From Natronosalvus amylolyticus (GTDB lineage Archaea; Halobacteriota; Halobacteria; Halobacteriales; Natrialbaceae): a stretch of DNA of 64,000 nucleotides. A model generated the notes under the pieces. That model was given only the letters and a program-made list of their open reading frames with translations, searched no databases and was not told the origin of the DNA. Shown here piece by piece: positions 17,205 to 25,633 of this stretch (the stretch's first letter is position 1; each line of letters starts with the position of its first letter). Both the position numbers and the translations under genes were made by a program. The DNA lies in the NCBI RefSeq assembly GCF_024298845.1, contig NZ_CP101156.1, positions 620,001 through 684,000 on the forward strand. The letters run 5' to 3'.

Positions 17205-19264
17205 CACTCGTTCACCTCGATGATGAGGGTCCCGTCGTCCTCGACACGGGCCCTCTGCCCCGGCCGTAACACGGTCGTACTGCCCGCCCCCTCGAAGATA
17301 CCGGGACCGCTCACGGTAACGTCCGCTGCGAGCGCGGTTCGATCATACACGGGCGTTTCGTAGCTAGTGTCTTCGAACAGTACGGAGCGCTCGTCGGTGA
17401 CTGCATCCGCCGCACTCGATTCCCCCGTTCGATCCGTCAATGCCGGCGGGTCGACGTCTTCACGGGTTCGGGTTCGGAGCGTGACGATCTCGAGCGGTTC
17501 CTCGGGAGCGGCGTGTCCGTAGCGCCGTTCGTGTGTACGGTGAAACCGATCGGTAACCGTTTCGAGGACCGCAGACGTGAGGGGGTCGTCGGGCAACTCG
17601 ATGGTGAGATCGAACGACTGGCCGACGTACCGAAGGTCGAGCGCTCGTTCGAACGTGAGGCGCTCCGTATCGACGTCGGTACCCAGTTTCTCGCGACTTT
17701 CCCGTTCGAAGCGCTCGAAGCGAGCGTCGAGATCCGACGGCTCGATTTCCTCAAGTCGCCGGACCATCGAAGCGCTTTGCTCGGTGATTCTGTCGGTCAC
17801 GAGTAGGCCGAGTGCGGAGAGAACGCCCGCACTGTGCGGGACCACGACGGTCGGTATTTCGAGTGACTCGGCGAGCACGGTGGCATGGAGCGGACCCGCA
17901 CCGCCGAAGGCGACCAGGGCGAACGACCGCGGGTCGTAACCCCGTTCGACGCTCATCACGCGAAGCGCGCGTTCCATCGATGCGTTCGCGACCTCGAGTA
18001 TGCCTGCCGCAGCGGCTTCGACCTCCATCTCGAGGGGGTCGGCCAGTTTGTCGGCAACCTGAGCTTCGATGTGCGCTTGTGTAACGTCCCGCTCGCCAGT
18101 TTCGAACGAGTCGGGGTCGAGGCGACCGAGGATGGCGTGGGCATCACTGACCGTCGGGTCGGTCCCGCCACGTCCGTAACAGATGGGGCCGGGCACCGCA
18201 CCTGCAGACTCTGGTCCGACGCGAAGCGCGCCGCCGTCGTCGATCCAGCCGACGGAGCCACCGCCAGCGCCGATAGTGTGAATCGAGATCATCGGCAGCG
18301 CGATCGGATACTCGCCGATCTCGAGATCGGTCGCTCGAACGGGCGTCCCGTCACGAACGAGTGAGACGTCACAGGAGGTGCCACCCATGTCCATCGTGAG
18401 AGCGGTGTCGAAGCCGTGGCTCGCCGCAATGTGCGCGGCCGCCTGCACGCCCGCTGCTGGGCCCGAAAGCAGCGTTCGAACGGGTTGTTCGCGTACCTGC
18501 GTGGCCTCGAGAACGCCGCCGTTCGATTGCATGATCTGCAATGGAGCAGTGATACCGAGCGAATCCAGTCCCTTCTCGAGGTTCCCGATATAGGAGTCGA
18601 CCCGCGGCTTGAGGGCCGCGTTTAGTGCGGTGAGTAGCGTGCGTTCGTACTCTCTGATCTCGGGGTGGACGTCACAGGAAAGCGAAAACGAGGCGTCGAT
18701 ACCTGATCGCTCGAGAACGGTTTTGACCAGTCGTTCGTGGTCGTCGTTTTCGAACGAAAAGAGGAGTGCGATGGCGATGCTGTCGACGTCGGTGGTTTCG
18801 AGCGCCTCCGCGACGGCTTCGACGCTTTCGATTGATAGCGGTGTCTCGACGGTGCCTCGTTCGTCCAGTCGCTCGGACACTTCGTAGCGCCGGTCGCGGC
18901 CGACGATCGGGTCCGGTTTGCTCGTAGCCAGGTCGTACATCGCGGGTCGCGCCTGTCGCCCGATCTCGAGGACGTCTCGGAACCCCTCGGTCGTAATCAA
19001 GGCAGTATCGGCCCAGTCACGCTCGAGAACGGCGTTCGTGGCAACAGTCGTCCCGTGAGCAACGGTTTCGAGGGCTGCGTACGGGGTGTCACCAGTCGTT
19101 TCCACTTGCGCTTCTTCGGTACCGCGGAGAACGGCACGCGATGGGTCCTGAGGCGATGACGGTGTCTTGATGACGTCGATCGCACCATCCGAAACGGTAA
19201 CCACGTCGGTAAACGTGCCGCCAACATCGACCCCGAGTCGCCACGGAGTCGGCGAAGCTGTCAT
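17204..19264 (-). CDS. hyuA: Hydantoinase A/oxoprolinase family protein, HyuA subunit
   Basis: 686 residues from ATG at 19264. The N-terminal GVDVGGTFTDVVTV is the phosphate-1 loop of the ASKHA ATPase fold. TVAHGTTVATNAVLER, LTMDMGGTSCDVSLV (phosphate 2), IGAGGGSVGWID and ALVAFGGAGPLHA (adenosine motif) follow in the expected order. Length matches the 650-700 usual for the family. It is the ATP-using partner of HyuB in ring opening of hydantoin/oxoproline-like substrates. The open frame upstream of 19264 is an arginine-rich shadow and was excluded. hyuA and hyuB form a two-gene operon with overlapping stop and start. Confidence 0.9.
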   Translation of the reverse strand: MTASPTPWRLGVDVGGTFTDVVTVSDGAIDVIKTPSSPQDPSRAVLRGTEEAQVETTGDTPYAALETVAHGTTVATNAVLERDWADTALITTEGFRDVLEIGRQARPAMYDLATSKPDPIVGRDRRYEVSERLDERGTVETPLSIESVEAVAEALETTDVDSIAIALLFSFENDDHERLVKTVLERSGIDASFSLSCDVHPEIREYERTLLTALNAALKPRVDSYIGNLEKGLDSLGITAPLQIMQSNGGVLEATQVREQPVRTLLSGPAAGVQAAAHIAASHGFDTALTMDMGGTSCDVSLVRDGTPVRATDLEIGEYPIALPMISIHTIGAGGGSVGWIDDGGALRVGPESAGAVPGPICYGRGGTDPTVSDAHAILGRLDPDSFETGERDVTQAHIEAQVADKLADPLEMEVEAAAAGILEVANASMERALRVMSVERGYDPRSFALVAFGGAGPLHATVLAESLEIPTVVVPHSAGVLSALGLLVTDRITEQSASMVRRLEEIEPSDLDARFERFERESREKLGTDVDTERLTFERALDLRYVGQSFDLTIELPDDPLTSAVLETVTDRFHRTHERRYGHAAPEEPLEIVTLRTRTREDVDPPALTDRTGESSAADAVTDERSVLFEDTSYETPVYDRTALAADVTVSGPGIFEGAGSTTVLRPGQRARVEDDGTLIIEVNE

Positions 19265-19348
19265 ATCTCCGGGGTTGGCTCGAAGTGATATAGGGATTGT
19301 TGTCGTCACCCGGCCAGAGGGTCGATAGCCGTCGGACAGGGAACGCCT

Positions 19349-19356
19349 TTTATAAT
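19349..19356 (+). promoter_or_regulatory. TATA box of egsA
   Basis: TTTATAAT is centred 26 nt before the ATG at 19378. This suggests a leaderless mRNA beginning at MFEKSTW and argues against longer starts. Confidence 0.6.
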
Positions 19357-19377
19357 GTCGGTAACCTGATGACCAGT

Positions 19378-20439
19378 ATGTTCGAAAAGTCGACGTGGAT
19401 CCGACTGCCGCGAAACGTCGTCGTCGGCCACGGAGTCCTCTCACAGACCGTCGACGTCGTCGACGATCTGCATCTCGAGGGCCGGCCGCTGCTGGTGACG
19501 AGTCCAACGCCGCGAAAGCTGGCTGCCGAACCGATCGCGGCCGACTTCGAGGAGCGCGGAATCGACCCGGCTATAGTTACCATCGAAGAGGCGACGTTCG
19601 ATGCGGTCGAGGCCGTACTCGAGGCGGCCGAACGCGAGGACGTCTCCTATCTCATCGGCGTCGGTGGTGGGAAAGCGATCGACATCGCGAAGATGGCAAC
19701 CGACCACCTCAACGCTGGCTTTCTCTCCGTCCCCACGGCCGCGAGCCACGACGGTATCGTGAGCAACCGTGGTTCGGTTCCGGACGGCAACACGCGCCAC
19801 AGCGTGGCTGCCGAACCGCCGCTTGCCGTCGTCGCCGATACGACGATTCTGGCGAACGCCCCGTGGGAGTTGACGACTGCGGGGTGTGCCGACATCATCT
19901 CGAACTATACGGCCGTGATGGACTGGCGACTCGCTCACCGGCTGAAAAACGTCCAGTACTCCGAGTACGCGGCTGCACTGGCCGAGATGACGGCCGAAAT
20001 CCTGGTCGGAAACGCGGATATGATTCGCCCAGGGCTCGAGGATTCGGCCTGGATCGTCACGAAAGCGCTCGTCTCCTCCGGCGTGGCAATGTCGATTGCA
20101 GGGTCCTCGCGCCCGGCCAGCGGTGCCGAGCACCTGTTTTCACACCAGCTGGACCGATTGGTCCCCGGCGCAGCCTTACACGGCCATCAGGTCGGCGTCG
20201 GCTCGATCATGACCGCCTATCTCCACGGCGGCGAGCGCGGCTTCTGGACGGAGATTCGGTCTGCACTCTCGAGCATCGACGCGCCGACGACGGCCGCCGA
20301 GTTGGGTATCGACGACGAGGTGGTCATCGAAGCGCTGACGACCTGTCACGAAATCCGTGATCGGTACACGATACTGGGTGATGGGATGGACGAACACGCC
20401 GCTCGAGAAGTCGCGCGAAAAACCGGTGTCATCTCGTAG
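19378..20439 (+). CDS. egsA: sn-Glycerol-1-phosphate dehydrogenase
   Basis: 353 residues. Reduces dihydroxyacetone phosphate to sn-glycerol-1-phosphate with NAD(P)H, the step that sets the archaeal ether-lipid backbone stereochemistry. Visible features are the nucleotide loop VGGGKAIDIAKMA, PTAASHDGIVSNRGS in the substrate region, and the zinc ligands Asp (GCADIIS), His (GAEHLFSH) and His (ALHGHQVG). Length is normal. MTS at 19369 is a possible alternative start three codons upstream, but the TATA spacing fits 19378. It is a strong archaeal marker. Confidence 0.96.
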   Translation: MFEKSTWIRLPRNVVVGHGVLSQTVDVVDDLHLEGRPLLVTSPTPRKLAAEPIAADFEERGIDPAIVTIEEATFDAVEAVLEAAEREDVSYLIGVGGGKAIDIAKMATDHLNAGFLSVPTAASHDGIVSNRGSVPDGNTRHSVAAEPPLAVVADTTILANAPWELTTAGCADIISNYTAVMDWRLAHRLKNVQYSEYAAALAEMTAEILVGNADMIRPGLEDSAWIVTKALVSSGVAMSIAGSSRPASGAEHLFSHQLDRLVPGAALHGHQVGVGSIMTAYLHGGERGFWTEIRSALSSIDAPTTAAELGIDDEVVIEALTTCHEIRDRYTILGDGMDEHAAREVARKTGVIS

Positions 20440-20448
20440 CGGTGGGGA

Positions 20449-21477
20449 TCACACGGTAATCGTCCGTTTGCCACGAATCGAGAGATACCACGCGCCGGCA
20501 CCACAGACAGTGACGTGCAACCAGTAGGTGCTCAGGCGAAAGAGAAGTGCACTCGCCGTTGCACTCTCGAGGGAGAGTCCACCAACGGTAACCAACAACG
20601 AGACGAGGACGGTTTCGATTCCGCCTGTTCCGCCGGGCAGTGGGAGAATCCCACCGAACGATGCGAGCGGTGCACAGAGGAGTGCGAGAACGAATCCTCC
20701 CTCGATGCCGAGTGCGAGAAACGCGAAATACAGCGGGAGCACGTTGATGAACCAGCTCGAGAGCGCGAGTGCGAACGCAACCACGAGTGTTCGTCTGGCC
20801 GCGCCCACGGTCCCGAGCGTTCGAAGGAAATTCTCGAGGCGGCGAGAAACCGGGTCAGGTGTCCGAACGCGGGGTCGGCCGTGGAGCAAGGAATCGAGTC
20901 CACGAGCCCCTCGAGTCATCAGCCGTCGGACGTATCCGTCTCGAGTCAATCCGACGACCGTTCCGGCGACGATCAATCCAGCCAGGATTCCGACAGACAG
21001 GCTGTATACGACAGTCGATGCCGTTTCTTCGGTTCGGAGAAGGTCGATATCGAGGTAGAGCAAGCCACCAGCCAGAGCGATGATGATGCTGGCCAGAAAG
21101 GCAAACACCTCCGCGAGGCTAATCGCTGCCAGGGTGTCTTCTGGTTCGGCGTCGCTGTTCGCCGCCAGGAGAAAGGCCATTACGGGCGCTCCCGTCGATC
21201 GACCCCATGGGAGGACGCTCCTGGCGAAGTATCCAGCGAGGAACGGCACGGCGAACGCCACCCCTCGGGGAGCGCCTGCGACGGGACGGAGCAACCGCTC
21301 GAGGACGAGCCCACGAACGAGCAAGATTCCGCCACCGGCGAGAACGGCTCCCGCAACGTACTGAGGTTTTGCTTCACTGAGGAGGGCCAGGACCTCCTGC
21401 CACCCGACACCGTACACGAGCAAGCCGACGAGCGCGAGTGCAATCGCGAGTCCCACGAGCGTCTGTCGTCGGCGCAT
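20449..21477 (-). CDS. Lysylphosphatidylglycerol synthase-TM/UPF0104 family membrane protein
   Basis: 342 residues with about eight hydrophobic segments, beginning QTLVGLAIALALVGLLVYGVG. The family hallmarks are a conserved loop near PFLAGYFARSVLPWGRSTGAPV and, near the C-terminus, GILPLPGGTGGIETVLV. Archaeal relatives include AglD-like proteins and proteins of unknown function; members are thought to move or synthesise lipids or glycolipids in the cytoplasmic membrane. It lies immediately after egsA on the opposite strand with only 9 bases between the stops, so their ends are convergent. Confidence 0.8.
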   Translation of the reverse strand: MRRRQTLVGLAIALALVGLLVYGVGWQEVLALLSEAKPQYVAGAVLAGGGILLVRGLVLERLLRPVAGAPRGVAFAVPFLAGYFARSVLPWGRSTGAPVMAFLLAANSDAEPEDTLAAISLAEVFAFLASIIIALAGGLLYLDIDLLRTEETASTVVYSLSVGILAGLIVAGTVVGLTRDGYVRRLMTRGARGLDSLLHGRPRVRTPDPVSRRLENFLRTLGTVGAARRTLVVAFALALSSWFINVLPLYFAFLALGIEGGFVLALLCAPLASFGGILPLPGGTGGIETVLVSLLVTVGGLSLESATASALLFRLSTYWLHVTVCGAGAWYLSIRGKRTITV

Positions 21478-21600
21478 AGCTGGTAGAGAGGGTGGGAGCG
21501 CGATAAACGGTGCGTGTTCGTTTCAGGGCACAGGCAGTTGTGAGTCTGTGACACACAACGGGCGAGGGACAATATCCTCTTTGCATGGAATACCAACCGC

Positions 21601-22077
21601 ATGTCTACAGAAACGACAACATCGGCGGAAATCGAAGACGAATCGCTCCCGGGTAACTGGAAAGCCGGCCTCGTTGGCGGCATCGTAGGTGGTATCGCCT
21701 TCGGGGTGATGATGACGATGATGATGACCAATATCATGGAGATGGCAATCCCCGTAATGTACGGGATCGAAGGCCCAGCCGGAGCCCTCGGCTGGGTCAT
21801 CCACATGGCTCACGCGGCGATTCTGGGCGTCGTCTTCGCCGCAATCGTCGGTTTCGGTGGCCTCGAGGGAGCTTCCGCACAAAAGCTGGTCGGTGCTGGA
21901 ATCGCCTACGGGATCGTGTTGACGATCGTGCTCGCGTGGATCGTGATGCCGGCATGGGTGGGTGCGATGGGGCCGATGAATCCACCAGTTCCAGACATCA
22001 ATCCGATGAGCCTGGTCGGACACGCCGTTTACGGAGCGCTCCTGGGAACAGTCTATTACGCGCTCGAGGGAGTCTGA
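21601..22077 (+). CDS. Four-helix membrane protein, haloarchaeal, function unknown
   Basis: 158 residues. A polar N-terminus of about 17 residues is followed by hydrophobic segments AGLVGGIVGGIAFGVMMTMMM, LGWVIHMAHAAILGVVFAAIVGF, LVGAGIAYGIVLTIVLAWIVM and LVGHAVYGALLGTVYYAL. A Met-rich stretch in the first helix and paired histidines in the second (IHMAHA) stand out. Similar haloarchaeal proteins have sometimes been labelled histidine kinases; nothing here supports that. No operon partner. Confidence 0.65.
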   Translation: MSTETTTSAEIEDESLPGNWKAGLVGGIVGGIAFGVMMTMMMTNIMEMAIPVMYGIEGPAGALGWVIHMAHAAILGVVFAAIVGFGGLEGASAQKLVGAGIAYGIVLTIVLAWIVMPAWVGAMGPMNPPVPDINPMSLVGHAVYGALLGTVYYALEGV

Positions 22078-22239
22078 TACGGCATATCGAAGCGTCTCAA
22101 CGCTGCTCGAGGAAATCGTGACGGCAATCACCGTTACAAAGTTCCAGTAACCGCTCCAGTACCTTCACAAACGTCGACCGGTGAGTGAGATCATGCAGTG
22201 CGGTTCGATTTCACTCACAGCTGCAGGTTTGGGAAGCCA

Positions 22240-24060
22240 CTAGACGTATTCGTCCAGGAACGCCGCAATCTCGCTGTAGGCTTCGATACGGTTCTCGAGT
22301 TTCGAGAACCCGTGGCCTTCGTCCTCGAAGATGAGTTTGCGGACCGGCACACCCTGTTCACGGGCCGCCTCGACGACTTGTTCGGCTTCCCCGACCGGAA
22401 CCCGCGGATCGTTCTCCCCGTGAAGGACGAACAACGGCGCCTCGATCGCCTCGATGGTGTTGATCGGGGAGATTGACTCGAGGAACTCCCGGTCGTCCTC
22501 GAGGTTGCCGTACTCGGCTTCTCTGAGTTCGCGTCGCCAGTCGCCGGTGTTCTCGAGGAACGTCACGAAGTTGGCGATCCCGACGATATCGATACCGGCA
22601 GCCCACAGGTCGGGATACTCGGTCAGGGAGGCGAGGACCATGAAGCCGCCGTAAGAACCGCCCATCGCGACGATACGGTCGGGATCGATTGCGTCGTGAT
22701 CGCCGAGCCAGGCGACACAGGCCGCGATGTCTCGCACGGAGTCCATCCGCTTTTCCACGTCGTCCAGGCTCGCGTACTCGCTCCCGTAGCCGGAGGAACC
22801 GCGCACGTTCGGTTCGAAGTACGCGTAGCCCCGATTCAGGAAGTACTGTTTGATGCTGGAGAACGACGGTCGTCGCTGGCTTTCGGGACCGCCGTGTATG
22901 TCGACGATGACGGGAAGCCCGCCGTCTGTCGAGGATGGCTGATCGTCGGGAAGGGTCAGAAAGCCAGGGACCTCGAGGCCGTCGAAACTCTCCACGTGGA
23001 CGAGTTCGGACGACTGAAAGGTTTCCGATGGGATACCCGCCGTCGGGGCGAGCGTCCACTGTTGGGCCTCGCCGGTTTCGACGTCCACGAGGAACACGTT
23101 GGTGTTGACGGCATCGCCCGTCGTCGAGCAGGCAAACGTCGACCCATCGGGACCGAAGGACACGCCACCGGAGATGCCTCCCGGGAGTGATGGGGCTGGG
23201 AACGTCTCGAACGCAGTTGGATCGTCTCCGGTGAGTTCACCCACGCAGAGTTCCGTGTACCCGTCGACGTTCCGTGAGTAGACGAAGCGGCCAGTGTCGT
23301 CGTCGAGGGCGATGCCGTCGATGTTCCACTCGCCGCCATCCTCGACGACGGTGAGCTCCCGTGACTCGAGGTCGAGGTAAGCCAGATACAGGGTGTCGGC
23401 CCCGTCGTCGGTGACGAGATAGACGCCGTTACCGTCCGGTGCCCAGGCGGCGCTCTGATAGCGAACGTCGCCCTCGTGGGGTGTGAGATGGGTAATATCA
23501 CCGGTTTCGATCTCGAGCGTGTAGAGGTCCTGGTCGAAGTTCGAGTACGCCTGTGAGACGAGCAGGTGCGTGTCATCCGGATGCCAGCCACTCAGCGTGA
23601 GCCAGCCGTCGCCCTCGTGGACGAGTTCGGCCTCGTCGCCGACGGCGTCACGGTCCTGGACGTAGACGTCGAACACGGACTCATCGCGTCGGTTCGAGGT
23701 GAAAGCGAAACGCTCTCCATCGTGACTCCAGCCACCCCACCGGTGTTTCGCGTCGGGCAGTGCCGTCAGGTTCATTATTTCACCCGTAGCCGCATCGAGA
23801 CGGAACAATTGGGCGCGTTCGTTCCCGCCTTCGTCCATCCCAAAGGCCAGTTCGTGACGCTCGGGCGACCAGGTCGCGAACGTCACGCGTTCGTCGTAGA
23901 ACGTGCGCTGTTCCGGCCAGGACTGTGCACCTTCGAGTGTCCAGACCTGCGGCGTGCCCGTCGTATTCATCAAGAACGAGAGTCGGTCACCGTCGGGACC
24001 GAGAGATGCCCCATACGCACTCCGAATGTTGAGATAGCGTTCGATGTCGTACGTTGCCAT
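22240..24060 (-). CDS. S9 family (prolyl oligopeptidase/acylaminoacyl peptidase-like) serine peptidase
   Basis: 606 residues. The N-terminal two thirds (about 1-350) is a WD/TolB-like beta-propeller with repeated segments such as ATWSPERHELAFG and WSHDGERFAFTSNRRDESVFDVYV. The C-terminal alpha/beta hydrolase domain contains the catalytic triad: Ser in GGSYGGFMV (about 468), Asp in HGENDPRVP (about 551) and His in DEGHGF (about 584). No signal peptide, so cytoplasmic; such enzymes trim short peptides or N-acylated peptides. It is divergent from the downstream GT4 gene, sharing a 115-bp promoter region. Confidence 0.9.
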   Translation of the reverse strand: MATYDIERYLNIRSAYGASLGPDGDRLSFLMNTTGTPQVWTLEGAQSWPEQRTFYDERVTFATWSPERHELAFGMDEGGNERAQLFRLDAATGEIMNLTALPDAKHRWGGWSHDGERFAFTSNRRDESVFDVYVQDRDAVGDEAELVHEGDGWLTLSGWHPDDTHLLVSQAYSNFDQDLYTLEIETGDITHLTPHEGDVRYQSAAWAPDGNGVYLVTDDGADTLYLAYLDLESRELTVVEDGGEWNIDGIALDDDTGRFVYSRNVDGYTELCVGELTGDDPTAFETFPAPSLPGGISGGVSFGPDGSTFACSTTGDAVNTNVFLVDVETGEAQQWTLAPTAGIPSETFQSSELVHVESFDGLEVPGFLTLPDDQPSSTDGGLPVIVDIHGGPESQRRPSFSSIKQYFLNRGYAYFEPNVRGSSGYGSEYASLDDVEKRMDSVRDIAACVAWLGDHDAIDPDRIVAMGGSYGGFMVLASLTEYPDLWAAGIDIVGIANFVTFLENTGDWRRELREAEYGNLEDDREFLESISPINTIEAIEAPLFVLHGENDPRVPVGEAEQVVEAAREQGVPVRKLIFEDEGHGFSKLENRIEAYSEIAAFLDEYV

Positions 24061-24143
24061 ACGACAACTGTATCGATTCGAAATGGTAATCGTTTCGGCT
24101 CGAGGTGGCGTACCACTCGAGGGCGACGTGAAAAAGCTGTGAT

Positions 24144-24150
24144 TTTTTAA
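24144..24150 (+). promoter_or_regulatory. TATA-like box of the GT4 gene
   Basis: TTTTTAA is centred 29 nt before the ATG at 24176 and supports that start over a GTG at 24152. Confidence 0.45.
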
Positions 24151-24175
24151 CGTGGGGGTGCGTCCCCTCGGTCAT

Positions 24176-25264
24176 ATGCGTCTGGCGTTCGTCTCTTACG
24201 AAACGGTTTTTCACCGCGACAACGAGACGAACCGTCGCCTGCAGACGGTACTGGAGTTGCTTCACGAGCGAGGTCACGAGGTCCACGTCTGCTGTGTTGC
24301 CTTCTGGGATTCGAATCTCGACACGTTCGAAAAAGACGGTATCGTCTATCACGGTGTCGCCGACAGCCTCGAGTCCGGTCGCACCTTCATGCTTCGATTA
24401 CCGTTCACCCTCTGGTCGATTGGCCCCGACATCGTTCACACGGCCAGTGAGCCACCGGGCCAGGTACACGCCGCAAGCTGGGGCGCTTCGCTCGCTCGAG
24501 CCCCGTTGCTGACTGAGTGGTACGGCGAAATCGACCCTCCAGACGAACCGACGACCGTCGGAATTCCGACCGGACGATGGTACGACGGTGCGATTACCAA
24601 ACCCGACCGTGTGATCGCTCCGTCACGAATGGTCGGCACCTGGGTGCGCGAACGCGGCGCGACGAACGGACAGGTCGCGATCCTGCCGAACCCCATCGAC
24701 CTCGAGCGAATCAGCGACACCCCGCCTGGAGCGAACGTCGACGTCGTCTACGCCCGACGCCTGGACGAGGGCGCGAACCTCGAGAGCCTGTTACTCGGCC
24801 TGGCCGAACTCAGAGACCGAAACTGGAACGCCTCGATACTGGGTGATGGTCCACACCGGGAAAATTACGAATCGTTGACGCGAGACCTGCGTATCGACGA
24901 CCGGGTGACGTTCGTCGGCGACATCACGCTCGAGGAGCGAATCGCGGCCTACCGAAGCGCACACGTCTTCGTCCAGACGGCAACCGAATGCGTGTACCCG
25001 ACGGAACTGGCCTGGGCGCTCGGTGCTGGCTGTATCGGCATCGTCGAGTACCACACCGACTCTGCGGCCCACGAACTCGTCGAAGGACGTGAACGCGGTT
25101 TTCGAACGACCAGCGAACAGGAACTCGCCGACGCCATTTTGGAGGCGGGGGGCCTCGACCACCTGACTATCGACGACTCGTATGCTCATCTGGGTCGGTC
25201 GAAGGTGATCGACCGGTACCTCGAGTTATACGAGGAACTACAGGAATCGAACGGACTGCTGTAG
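24176..25264 (+). CDS. Family 4 glycosyltransferase
   Basis: 362 residues from ATG at 24176. GT-B architecture: an N-terminal Rossmann domain (RLAFVSYETVFHRDNETNRRLQTVLELLHERGHEVHVCCV, then IVHTASEPPGQVHAA) and a C-terminal nucleotide-sugar domain (VAILPNPIDLERI, ASILGDGPHRENYESL, RIDDRVTFVGDI). The usual ExxxxxxxE motif appears as TECVYPTELAWALGAGCIGIVEY. The family moves sugars from nucleotide donors to glycans or lipids at the cytoplasmic face of the membrane; the acceptor is unknown. The gene stands alone, convergent with the folate gene across a 370-bp gap. Confidence 0.88.
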   Translation: MRLAFVSYETVFHRDNETNRRLQTVLELLHERGHEVHVCCVAFWDSNLDTFEKDGIVYHGVADSLESGRTFMLRLPFTLWSIGPDIVHTASEPPGQVHAASWGASLARAPLLTEWYGEIDPPDEPTTVGIPTGRWYDGAITKPDRVIAPSRMVGTWVRERGATNGQVAILPNPIDLERISDTPPGANVDVVYARRLDEGANLESLLLGLAELRDRNWNASILGDGPHRENYESLTRDLRIDDRVTFVGDITLEERIAAYRSAHVFVQTATECVYPTELAWALGAGCIGIVEYHTDSAAHELVEGRERGFRTTSEQELADAILEAGGLDHLTIDDSYAHLGRSKVIDRYLELYEELQESNGLL

Positions 25265-25633
25265 TTCTCGGCTGGCAGTGAACGCTTTGACCCACAATTC
25301 GGAATGACTACCGTACCCTCGGAACGAAGAGAGTCCCGTAGCTCTCAGGCCACAAGAAGTGATTTACACTCTCACTACCTGATAAGAGAAGCCTGCTGCA
25401 TACAGAGAATGGGTGCAGCACGACGACTCGATTTATTTCACTCACAACTTAAATTCGTTCGCTAAGCTCAAAAAGTCAGTTTACCTATCGACGTCTGGTA
25501 TCTATATACCCTGTACTGACCGGCCACTACCTTTCGCAAATCGGGCCAGATGATGTGCGACATTCGCGCTGTATAGTCAGCACAGTTGCTGAAACCTATC
25601 ACTGATTGAGGATTTCAACAAGGCCTCTCTCGA
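25265..25633. other. Convergent intergenic gap, AT-richer
   Basis: Lies between the stops of the GT4 and folCP genes. No ORF with coding character was seen. It contains an imperfect hairpin (25586-25597 with 25610-25621, 9 of 12 positions paired) and AT-rich runs, consistent with termination signals or a decayed mobile element. Confidence 0.4.

Noticed and set aside
19265-19507. Upstream extension of hyuA
   Set aside because: Arginine-rich and antisense to the start of egsA; the ASKHA loop begins right after the ATG at 19264.
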